Shown here: positions 55,818 to 63,009 of the stretch, piece by piece
How the letters are laid out: each line of letters starts with the position of its first letter
Numbering within the stretch: position 1 is the stretch's first letter
Assembly (NCBI RefSeq): GCF_008035925.1
Contig: NZ_CP036264.1
Coordinates: forward strand, 3,780,402-3,844,401
Direction of reading: 5' to 3'
DNA: 64,000 nt
From: Stieleria maiorica
Lineage (GTDB): Bacteria; Planctomycetota; Planctomycetia; Pirellulales; Pirellulaceae
Translations under genes and position numbers: made by a program
Notes under the pieces: model-generated
What the model saw: only the letters and a program-made list of their open reading frames with translations
Told to the model about the DNA's origin: nothing
Databases searched by the model: none

Positions 55818-56585
55818 CTAGACCTCAAATGGAACGCCGCTTCGCCGACAGACAAGAAAGATGCTCGAGCACAGATCGGGATAGACTTGTCCGAGTTGGT
55901 AGCAGCCTTCCAGGTACTCATCGGAAATGATGTCGGTTTGCAGCAACCGGTCCCACTGGAAATTCGCCAGCGCCTTGAAGAAGATCCCGGTTCGATAAAC
56001 CACATCAAGCCCGCCGGCACGTGCGTCGCGTTCCAGAGTGTCCAGCGAATAGGTGATCCGGTGTCCGTGCTCGCGTTCGGCATCGGTGACGGCACTCTGA
56101 TGCGAAATCAGGCCCATTTTGACGGCGATCTGCCGCGATGGAGCATTCGCGTTGGGGCACACTAGGAGTAACCGCCCGTCGTCCGTTAGCCATTCATCGT
56201 TGATCCGTCGCAATACTCCAACAGGATCGTCGAGATGTTCGAGCACATGGGTCAATACGACGTTGTCATACTTCGTCGGTAGAGTCACCTCTTCAAACGT
56301 TCCGTGAATGCACTGCACGTTGCCGGCTAACGTCTCGTTCATTGCCTTGATGGCCGCATCAGAGGCTTCGACACACGTCAGGTCGTCAAAATACTTCAAC
56401 AGTCGCTTGGTAAAGCTGCCCTGAAAACTTCCCAATTCCAGGCAGTTTCCCGGTCGAAAAAATGCCTCGAAAGACCGGATCATGAAGCCGTGCATCACGT
56501 CCAGGTCAAAATCGTAGGCGTATTTGTGTTCCGGCGTGTCTTGCAACTCCGCGTCGTAGTCGCGCGGTTGGTTGGAGTGAGTCAT
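55818..56585 (-). CDS. SAM-dependent methyltransferase
   Basis: The ATG at 56585 is preceded by GGAGA and gives 255 residues, while the ATG at 56600 has no such site. The SAM-binding motif is CLELGSFQGSFTKRLL (motif I), followed by CVEASDAAIKAM (acidic ribose contact), VQCIHGTFEEV and NVVLTHVLEHLDDP. The last stretch is typical of methyltransferase type 11/12 (sugar or quinone targets). Given the glycan operon, methylation of a surface sugar is the natural inference. The next gene follows after 252 bp, and no terminator is seen. Confidence 0.82.
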   Translation of the reverse strand: MTHSNQPRDYDAELQDTPEHKYAYDFDLDVMHGFMIRSFEAFFRPGNCLELGSFQGSFTKRLLKYFDDLTCVEASDAAIKAMNETLAGNVQCIHGTFEEVTLPTKYDNVVLTHVLEHLDDPVGVLRRINDEWLTDDGRLLLVCPNANAPSRQIAVKMGLISHQSAVTDAEREHGHRITYSLDTLERDARAGGLDVVYRTGIFFKALANFQWDRLLQTDIISDEYLEGCYQLGQVYPDLCSSIFLVCRRSGVPFEV

Positions 56586-56683
56586 GGATCGATTCTCCAT
56601 ACGGAGCAGTGAGAGGAAACCAAGTAGGATCGGTATTCAGGCGTGACCACTCTGTGTCGACAGCCTGGAAGGCTATCCCACGG

Positions 56684-57175
56684 TCATGTTCCGGGCTTTG
56701 ATTTCTGTTCGAATGAAAGCTGCATCAAGAGGTCAGAGCTATTGGTGGCGGTTTTGATGTATCCGAGTTTGGTGTACAGTCCGATCGCCGGCACATTGTT
56801 GTCGGAAACTTCCAACGAAATCACCTGGACCCCACGCTGCTCGACTTCATCGTGGCAGCGAAGCATCAAGCGGCGGGCAATCCCCTTCGATCGGTATTCC
56901 CAGAGCACACTGACGTTGGAAACGAATGCGCTGGCCGGCTGAGCCTGTTGGTCGACGTAGCATGCGACTAATCCGATCAGCTTTTTGCCGCGCCACGCCT
57001 CGAACGTGACGGAACGGCTGAACAACTTTTTTGCATACTGCGGTAAATCAACCCGATCGGTGAGCGGTGGGCGAAACTGCGCCGAACAGGCTTGGAGGTG
57101 CTTCAGAATCTCGGCACTCGTTGCGTGGCCGATTTGGTACTGAAACGATTGTCGTGCCGAAATCGACTCCATCAT
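56684..57175 (-). CDS. GNAT-family N-acetyltransferase
   Basis: The ATG at 57175 follows GGAGG and sits directly after the upstream stop. The 163-aa product has the GNAT acetyl-CoA motif VSVLWEYRSKGIARRLML (about 88-105) with R-x-x-G-x-A, and NNVPAIGLYTKLGYI in motif B. In this operon it probably N-acylates the amino sugar made by the aminotransferase; other amine substrates remain possible. Confidence 0.8.
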   Translation of the reverse strand: MMESISARQSFQYQIGHATSAEILKHLQACSAQFRPPLTDRVDLPQYAKKLFSRSVTFEAWRGKKLIGLVACYVDQQAQPASAFVSNVSVLWEYRSKGIARRLMLRCHDEVEQRGVQVISLEVSDNNVPAIGLYTKLGYIKTATNSSDLLMQLSFEQKSKPGT

Positions 57176-58156
57176 TCAAGCCTCCGCAACCGCGATCCCA
57201 AAACCACGCCGTCCGAACTGGTTTCCGTTGTACAGCAGATACGTGTTTTTGTTGTGACGAAAAACGTTGGGGTAGCACATCATGCGGCTGTCCCACGCGT
57301 CCACATTCTTCGAGCGTTCGATTCCAACGTGTCGGTCATCGCGCACCCAATGTCGGAGATCGTCCGAAGACGCGTAGCCGATCCGGTAGCCTCGCTCGGG
57401 ATTGGTTCGGAAATCGTTCGCGTACCGGAAACAAAAATACATGTGATAGCGCCCCCCCGATTCGATCACCGTCGGCAGCGCCTGACATTCGTCTTCGCCG
57501 ATCGCGTCGGCGATCAGTTGTTCGCCGTCGGTTTTTCGCCAATGAACTCCGTCGTGCGAGGTCGCGTGTGCGATTTTGTAGATCCGATCGGGTTCGGATT
57601 GACCGTGATATTGACGCCACGGTCGGCCAAAGATGTACCACATGTGAAAGACATCTCCGATCAGCCGCACAAATCCGTCGCCGACCAAACAGGGTTCGTG
57701 CAGGGTCGCCGAAAGAATCGGGCCGTTGTCATAACGCTCAAACGTCGTTCCGCCGTCGTCGCTGATCGCCAGCCCGATTCCCGTCTCGACCGACACGCCC
57801 ACGCGTCGGCTCCAACCACAGGTGTACCCAAACACCTGGTCGCCGACGCGAACCGGACTCAACGGAAAGATGCCGTGCTCGTCGAAGCAGCCTCGTTCGC
57901 CGAGCGTGATCACGGGCTTTTCGGCAATGCGAAGGACTTGTTGCAGTTCCCAGTCGAAGTCTACGAACAAGACATGGCTGAGGAATTTGCCGGTGTCGCC
58001 GTCACGCTGGCGCGAGCAGAAATAGATCCGCACGAAACCATCGCAAACCAAGGCCTGCGGGGACTGAGCGAACTCGGTGCAGTCGGCCGGCAACTCGTGG
58101 TCGGTCGGATCAAACATGCGACCCTGTTTTTGCCATCGCAATGCTTGCGTCGTCAC
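57176..58156 (-). CDS. Beta-propeller glycosidase-like protein, paralogue 2
   Basis: The GTG at 58156 overlaps the upstream stop (GTGA) and has GGAGGGG at 58162-58168 before it, giving 326 residues; the open frame reaches 58231. Five-bladed propeller segments are visible: IGLAISDDGGTTFERY, HATSHDGVHWRKT, GYASSDDLRHWVRDD, and DSRMMCYPNVF near the end. These resemble GH43/GH32/GH130-type folds. It is about the same length as paralogue 1 and shares its order of blades. It is probably a glycoside hydrolase or phosphorylase acting on a glycan, or a non-catalytic binding propeller. Confidence 0.68.
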   Translation of the reverse strand: MTTQALRWQKQGRMFDPTDHELPADCTEFAQSPQALVCDGFVRIYFCSRQRDGDTGKFLSHVLFVDFDWELQQVLRIAEKPVITLGERGCFDEHGIFPLSPVRVGDQVFGYTCGWSRRVGVSVETGIGLAISDDGGTTFERYDNGPILSATLHEPCLVGDGFVRLIGDVFHMWYIFGRPWRQYHGQSEPDRIYKIAHATSHDGVHWRKTDGEQLIADAIGEDECQALPTVIESGGRYHMYFCFRYANDFRTNPERGYRIGYASSDDLRHWVRDDRHVGIERSKNVDAWDSRMMCYPNVFRHNKNTYLLYNGNQFGRRGFGIAVAEA

Positions 58157-59127
58157 AGTTGCCCCTCCAAAACCGCGACGCCGAATCCGTGTTTGCCGAC
58201 CTGGTTTCCCAGATAGAAAAGGTAAGTGCACCCATCGAGCTGAAACACATGGGGATAGCTGACCATTTCACTGTCCCAGTCGCTTTCGGAAACCGTGATA
58301 CCGGCGCGGTCGTCGTCGCGCGTCCAATGACACAGGTCCTCGGAGAAGGCGTAACCGATCCGGTAGCCACCGCTCTTGCCGCGATAGTTGCGGCTGCGGC
58401 GATAACAGAAGAACATGTGGTACTTGCCGCCGGAGAAGATCACGTCGGGGCTGGCCTGCGCTTCGTCGGGTTCGATGCGGCTTTGTAGCAGGTCTTTGCC
58501 GTGCTTGTGCCAATGCAGGCCGTCGTCAGATGTCGCCATTCGAATCTTGTAAACCGGTTCGGCGCGAGCGTCGTCGACGATCCACTTTCTGCCCGCGATG
58601 TAAAACAAATACCATCGATCATTGAATCGGCGGATCTTGGGGCCGCTGATCACGAAGGGTTCATCGGGTGTGTATGGGATCACCGGACCAGGGCCGAGCT
58701 TTGTGAAGGTTCGACCACCGTCGTGACTCTCCGCGACACCGATCGCTGTGTTGAAGGGGACCGACTCGCATCGCGTCCAACCCGCGTAGTACGCGCGATA
58801 CAACTCTCTGTCGCGGATCACGGAAATGGGATAGATGCCAAATTGGTCAAACATTCCAATCGCGCCCAGCGGAAGCACGGGCCGATCGCTGACACGGAGG
58901 ACGTTTTGCGGGTCGGAACGATCGAGGTCCAGATAGGTCGAGTAACTGGTGTACTGCCCGCGCGAATCGGGTGCTGGACGACATGAAAAGTAGACGCGCA
59001 GGAAGTCGTCGTGCGGCACGACGCAAGGCGCCTGAGCGAACTGATCAATCCAGCCTGCTCCGGGAACGGATGAATCTGTCGGGTCAAAGACCTTGCCGAG
59101 CTTTCTCCAGCGATAGGGCTGCGTCAT
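58153..59127 (-). CDS. Beta-propeller glycosidase-like protein, paralogue 1
   Basis: The ATG at 59127 overlaps the WbqC stop by 4 bp (ATGA). The 324-aa protein has the same blades as paralogue 2: AIGVAESHDGGRTFTKL, MATSDDGLHWHKHG, GYAFSEDLCHWTRDDD and DSEMVSYPHVF. Both start with [WK]-x-K-x-G-[KR]-[MV]-F-D-P-T-D. No catalytic triad can be assigned without a structure. It is translationally coupled to both neighbours. Confidence 0.68.
   Translation of the reverse strand: MTQPYRWRKLGKVFDPTDSSVPGAGWIDQFAQAPCVVPHDDFLRVYFSCRPAPDSRGQYTSYSTYLDLDRSDPQNVLRVSDRPVLPLGAIGMFDQFGIYPISVIRDRELYRAYYAGWTRCESVPFNTAIGVAESHDGGRTFTKLGPGPVIPYTPDEPFVISGPKIRRFNDRWYLFYIAGRKWIVDDARAEPVYKIRMATSDDGLHWHKHGKDLLQSRIEPDEAQASPDVIFSGGKYHMFFCYRRSRNYRGKSGGYRIGYAFSEDLCHWTRDDDRAGITVSESDWDSEMVSYPHVFQLDGCTYLFYLGNQVGKHGFGVAVLEGQL
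58162..58168 (-). promoter_or_regulatory. Ribosome-binding site deciding a GTG start
   Basis: The minus strand reads GGAGGGG here, five bases before the GTG at 58156 and within the end of paralogue 1. It fixes the start of paralogue 2. Confidence 0.7.
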
Positions 59128-59852
59128 GACACCGGCGTGGGATTGGCAACCAGCGTGTATCCGTTTTCCACCCAGTCGCGGACCGTTTCAGTCGAATTGA
59201 ACATCAGCACGTCCAGGATGGACAACCAAGCAACGAAAGGATAGTGGAACTGTTGATAACGACGGTTTTCCGATTGGATGAACCGCAATTCAATGCCCTT
59301 CCCAGCGAAATCTGCTTGATCATACAGCGACACACCGCCAATCGCGTTGACGTAGGTCGTCGCTTCCAAGGCGCGACAGATTGCCAAGACCTTGTCTTGA
59401 CCACGCATGGAGTGGTCGATCGGAACGTTGGAAGAGTCGATGATGGAAGTCCGGATCCCCAGATGATCGCAAAGCAGTTGGATCGAGTGTTTGACGAATC
59501 GGAACAGGTTGGATTCCGGGTGGTCGATCGCGGTCGTGAACAGGTTCATCGTGGCGGCGAAGTTCGGGGCCTTTCGATAGGCCGCACGGACTCGGTTGAG
59601 AAGTTTGCGGCGATCAAAGTCCGTGGAAACCTCTCGCTGGTCGATGCTCGCGTAATCGGACGCCTTTCGCAGCGGAATCGAAAACAACACGTCGCCGCCG
59701 TTGTGCAGCATCCGATTGCGGTTGATCCAGCCTTTCTTGGTGTACTGCAAATTGTCGTACAGCACCAAGGAGTCCGCTGCGTGAAGCAGGTGAAAGTAGC
59801 CGATGTAGGGAAAGAAATACGGCTGCATAATGGCGATCCGCTTCTCCCCCAT
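59124..59852 (-). CDS. WbqC-family protein
   Basis: From the ATG at 59852 (after GGGG) the product has 242 residues. The N-terminus IAIMQPYFFPYIGYFHLLHAA and LYDNLQYTKKGWINRNRM are diagnostic for WbqC-like proteins, whose genes lie in O-antigen and capsule clusters and which are thought to act in sugar N-acylation or glycan assembly, though the reaction is not established. It is the first gene of the operon. Confidence 0.85.
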   Translation of the reverse strand: MGEKRIAIMQPYFFPYIGYFHLLHAADSLVLYDNLQYTKKGWINRNRMLHNGGDVLFSIPLRKASDYASIDQREVSTDFDRRKLLNRVRAAYRKAPNFAATMNLFTTAIDHPESNLFRFVKHSIQLLCDHLGIRTSIIDSSNVPIDHSMRGQDKVLAICRALEATTYVNAIGGVSLYDQADFAGKGIELRFIQSENRRYQQFHYPFVAWLSILDVLMFNSTETVRDWVENGYTLVANPTPVS

Positions 59853-59982
59853 TGCATTGCCCCGTGATGGAAGTGGTCGGAATCCGAGCGTCGATTGATG
59901 AGCCGGATGCGGCATCACCCACGTCAACTGGATATCGTCATCGATCGGGAAAAGCTTGAATCAGCGGCGGGCGACGCTCATT

Positions 59983-60157
59983 CGATTGCTAGCAACTGGT
60001 GGTCACCCGGCAGGTATCCAGTTCCGTTCACACTCTGCGTGAGATCGAGGAGAGGAGAAGGTCAAAAAATTTGTTGGTCAAAAAATGGGGCCATCCGCGC
60101 AGACCGGCCCACCGCTGTTGCTCTCATTTTTTGACCAGCCAATCTTTTGACCCGTTT
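59983..60157. repeat. 175-bp interspersed repeat, copy 1
   Basis: It is flanked at the left by CGATTGCTAGCAACTGGT and at the right by TTTTGACCCGTTT. It contains the perfect 12-bp inverted repeat GGTCAAAAAATG (60076-60087) and CATTTTTTGACC (60125-60136), plus an outer GTCAAAAAATTT. It is nearly identical over its length to copy 2. Confidence 0.85.
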
Positions 60158-60428
60158 CCATCCACGATCAGGGACACGGAACTTCCAGTCATTTGCTTTC
60201 AACACTCGGGGTCTATCCCCACGGTATGCGGGGTCTGTCCCCAAAGAAATCGGTCCTGCTCTTCCGCGACGAGGAAACCCGCGGATGGCAGCGCGAATCC
60301 ACGGATCAAAGGTAGGGGAACACCCGTGAACTATTGGTTCACTACGGGGTCTGTCCGCGTCTGCTGTGGACGGAACTTGAAATCGATTGCTTGCAACACG
60401 CGGGATCTGTCCCCTGTGCGACCTCAAT

Positions 60429-60603
60429 CGATTGCTAGCAACTGGTGGTCGCCCGGCAGAGCCCCAGTTCCGCCCGGACTCTGCATGAGATCCAGGAGAG
60501 GAGGAGGTCAAAAAATTTGTTGGTCAAAAAATGGGGCCATCCGCGCAGACCGGTCCACCGCTGTTGCTTTCATTTTTTGACCAGCCAATCTTTTGACCCG
60601 TTT
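60429..60603. repeat. 175-bp interspersed repeat, copy 2
   Basis: It has the same length and boundaries as copy 1, with only scattered substitutions, and the same GGTCAAAAAATG inverted repeat. It lies between hairpins at 60402 and 60621. Confidence 0.85.
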
Positions 60604-60661
60604 CTGTCCTCCCAAGACTCGGGGTCTGTCCCCCAGGAACCCGGTCCTGCTCTACCGTGTA

Positions 60662-60869
60662 CAGGAGGGGGAACCCACGGATGGCAGCGCTAACCCACGG
60701 ATCGCAGGTACGGGAACATCCGTGGAACCTATTTGTTCACTACGGGGTCTGTCCCCTGTGCGACCCAGGAGGGGGAACCCACGGATGGCAGCGCGCACCC
60801 ACGGATCGCACGTACAGGAACATCCGCGGAACCTATTTGTTCACTACGGGGTCTGTTCACTACGGGGTC
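60662..60869 (+). repeat. Tandem duplication of a 104-bp segment
   Basis: The two copies are 60662-60765 and 60766-60869. Both start with CAGGAGGGGGAACCCACGGA and end in the CACTACGGGGTCTGT block. The hairpin is the junction of the duplication. Confidence 0.8.
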
Positions 60870-61051
60870 TGTCCCCGTCTGCTGTGGACGCGGGGTCTGT
60901 CCCCGTCTGCTGTGGACGGAACTTGAAATCGATTGCTTGCAACACGCGGGGTCTGTCCCCTGTGCGATCTCCTGTCCCCTGTGCAACACGCGGGGTCTGT
61001 CCCCTGTGCGATCTCGCTCGCGGGGTCTGTCCCCTGTGCGATCTCGCTAAG

Positions 61052-61229
61052 GGATTGATAGCAACTTGCGGTCACGTGGCGTCGTTTCGGGGTCCGCCTT
61101 CACGCTGCGTCAGACCCAGGAGAAAAGATGGTCGAAAAATTTGCTGGTCAAAAAATGCGGCCATTTGCGCAGACAGGATCCATCCCTGTTGTCTCAACTT
61201 TTTTGACCACCCCATTTTTTGACCCGTTC
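61052..61229. repeat. 178-bp interspersed repeat, copy 3 (diverged)
   Basis: It has the same order of blocks as copies 1 and 2 (GATTGATAGCAACTTGCGG, GGTCAAAAAATG, TTTTTTGACC, GACCCGTTCC) but about one in four to five bases differ. It closes the repeat-rich gap before the small membrane protein gene. Confidence 0.7.
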
Positions 61230-61349
61230 CTACAACACATCAGCCACCCTGCGCGACCGATTCCCTGCTGGTGGGCGTGAACGTGTACTTGTCGAGTTGT
61301 GGCGCGGGACGAGTGTCCGCCGAAGTTGGAACAGGATAAATGGGTGAGA

Positions 61350-61553
61350 CTAACCGTCGAATTGTGGTCGCGAGTTATTCCATAACAGCATGCCGAGGAT
61401 GAAGACCGCGATGCCGAACCAGCCGAACGTATCCAGTTCGGCGCGAATCGCTGTCCCGAACGCCCATCCGAAACAAAACACCGATAACACGCCCCACAGC
61501 AATCCCGGCTGGTGGTTGTCGTGCGTGGCGATCGGAGCGCGGTAGGGGTTCAT
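61350..61553 (-). CDS. Small membrane protein of unknown function
   Basis: The ATG at 61553 gives a 67-residue protein beginning MNPYRAPIATHDNHQPGLLW and continuing into two membrane helices (LLWGVLSVFCFGWAFGTA, WFGIAVFILGMLLW). The NPYxAP start is common in planctomycete membrane proteins such as the RDD protein in this window. No ribosome-binding site is obvious. A longer frame reaches 61703. Confidence 0.55.
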   Translation of the reverse strand: MNPYRAPIATHDNHQPGLLWGVLSVFCFGWAFGTAIRAELDTFGWFGIAVFILGMLLWNNSRPQFDG

Positions 61554-61687
61554 GGGATGCGAGTGTGTCGGAAGACTGTGGTGAGCCAGGCGAATAGTAT
61601 AATCAATTCCAGATTCCCGAGTGTCCAATTGACATTCAGGAAGCCGATTCCACCGTGGTTCCCCAATCATCAGCACCGTGATTACAG

Positions 61688-62488
61688 ATGCAGATTCGAG
61701 CATACCAGCCCGCCGATCAGCCCGATGTCGTGTCGCTGTGGCGGCGGGCCGGGTTGACGCGACCGTGGAACGATCCGCACAAGGACATCGCGCGGAAGAT
61801 GAGCGTCCAATCGCAGTGGTTTTTGGTCGGCGTGTTGGACAAACGGGTCATCGCGACGGTGATGGCTGGATACGATGGACACCGCGGTTGGATCAATTAC
61901 CTGGCGGTCGATCCCGATCATCGACAAGGTGGCCGTGGGCGGGCCATCATGCAACATGCCGAGCAGTTACTGCTTGAAGCCGGGTGCCCGAAGATCAATC
62001 TGCAAATCCGTAAGGACAATGCCGAAGCCATCTCGTTTTATGAAACAATCGGGTTTCGCGAAGATGATGTGGTCAGTTTTGGAAAACGGTTGATTGACGA
62101 TCAAGGAAACAAGCCTTTGAACACTCAAGTCCTGTACAAGATTCTCACGAAAACCGAGTGGGACGACGCGCGGGCCGCCGGTGTCTTCTCCGGTTGCGGT
62201 ATCGATTTGACTGACGGTTTTATCCACTTGTCCGGTCGCGATCAGGTCCAGACGACGGCAAAGCTGTACTTTGCCGGGCGAGGGGATTTACGATTGGTCG
62301 CCGTCGATGCGGGCAAGCTGGGTGAAACACTACGCTGGGAGACGTCGCGTGACGGAGCCCTGTTTCCACATGTCTACGGAGACATCCCGCTGGAGGCGGT
62401 GATTTCGGTTGATCCGCTGCCGCGAGAACACGACGGCAGTCATCGGTTTCCAGACTCGTTCGGACTGCCGGAGCAGGAGAGGGAGTGA
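61688..62488 (+). CDS. GNAT acetyltransferase fused to a DUF952 domain
   Basis: The 266-aa protein is bipartite. Residues 1-138 are a GNAT N-acetyltransferase of the YpeA type: VDPDHRQGGRGRAIMQHAEQLL contains the acetyl-CoA site, followed by INLQIRKDNAEAISFYETIGF. Residues about 145-250 are a DUF952 domain (VLYKILTKTEWDDARAAGVFSG, DGFIHLSGRDQVQTTAKLYF, RWETSRDGALFPHVYGDI). The fusion is in a single frame. The acetyl acceptor is unknown, and DUF952 has no established biochemical role. Confidence 0.85.
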   Translation: MQIRAYQPADQPDVVSLWRRAGLTRPWNDPHKDIARKMSVQSQWFLVGVLDKRVIATVMAGYDGHRGWINYLAVDPDHRQGGRGRAIMQHAEQLLLEAGCPKINLQIRKDNAEAISFYETIGFREDDVVSFGKRLIDDQGNKPLNTQVLYKILTKTEWDDARAAGVFSGCGIDLTDGFIHLSGRDQVQTTAKLYFAGRGDLRLVAVDAGKLGETLRWETSRDGALFPHVYGDIPLEAVISVDPLPREHDGSHRFPDSFGLPEQERE

Positions 62489-62604
62489 GGGGAACATCCA
62501 GGACGTCGGTTGTTTCCACTCCTGATCTTCCCTGTGTGTCGTTCCGACGGTTCCGCCTTGAAACGCATTGCAGGTGAGGCTTGCGGTACACACACCGCTT
62601 GCAG

Positions 62605-62987
62605 CCCAGGCGGAGCCCGGGCTCTGCAATATTTGGAGATTATGGTGGTTCAGAATCAAAGCGAGATCTTTCCGCAATGGATGGTCGACTCACAACCGCC
62701 ATCGGGCGACGAAACACGGGTGACATCAGCCGATTCGCGCAAGCGTTCGGGCCCCAGCGTCGATGGAGGCCCAGCGTCGATGGAGGCCCAGCGTCGATGG
62801 AGGCCCAGATTCGATGGAGGCCCAGATTCGATGGAGGCCCGTAGGCTGGCGCCAAACGGCTGATTCCCAAGCGGGTTTCGCGGAATCGAAAACGCCAAAA
62901 TCCTACGAACGAAAACGCGAACGAATCGAACGATTTTGCACAGCCCAGGCGGAGCCTGGAGAAATGTCCGTTCCCAGGCGGAGCCCG
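62605..62987. repeat. Three copies of a CCCAGGCGGAGCC palindrome
   Basis: CCCAGGCGGAGCCCGGG is at 62605-62621, CCCAGGCGGAGCCTGG at 62944-62959 and CCCAGGCGGAGCCCG at 62973-62987. Each is a short hairpin with stem CCAGGC/GCCTGG or similar. They are a second REP-like family, distinct from GGGGTCTGTCCCC. Confidence 0.7.
62753..62837 (+). repeat. Five tandem 17-bp units
   Basis: The unit CCCAGCGTCGATGGAGG is repeated three times (62753-62803), then CCCAGATTCGATGGAGG twice (62804-62837). It is a minisatellite that could vary in copy number between strains. 17 is not a multiple of 3, which argues against a coding role. Confidence 0.9.
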
Positions 62988-63009
62988 AAAACGAGGTGCA
63001 TGAAATTTG

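Larger units (their letters stand above)
60208..61034 (+). repeat. Cluster of GGGGTCTGTCCCC hairpins
   Basis: Exact copies are at 60230, 60621, 60744, 60864, 60892, 60948, 60992 and 61022 (starts). Variants are GGGGTCTATCCCC at 60208, GGGGTCTGTCCGC at 60346, GGGATCTGTCCCC at 60402 and GGGGTCTGTTCAC at 60848. All are in the same orientation. Short flanks such as CACTACG and AACACGC are shared between some copies, so the cluster grew partly by local duplication. Confidence 0.85.
62489..63009. other. Intergenic region with repeats, no gene
   Basis: No gene is supported in these 521 bp. The region contains the 17-bp tandem repeat and three palindromes of the CCCAGGCGGAGCC[CT]GGG type at 62605-62621, 62944-62959 and 62973-62987. 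The open frames that cross the tandem repeat are artefacts of a 17-bp period that reads through all frames. Confidence 0.6.

Noticed and set aside
60208..61034. CRISPR-like array of GGGGTCTGTCCCC
   Set aside because: The repeats are 13 bp, irregularly spaced, with related rather than unique spacers, and no cas genes are present.
62581..62898. Four small open frames through the 17-bp repeat
   Set aside because: The period reads without stops in several frames and on both strands; there is no ribosome-binding site or family motif.
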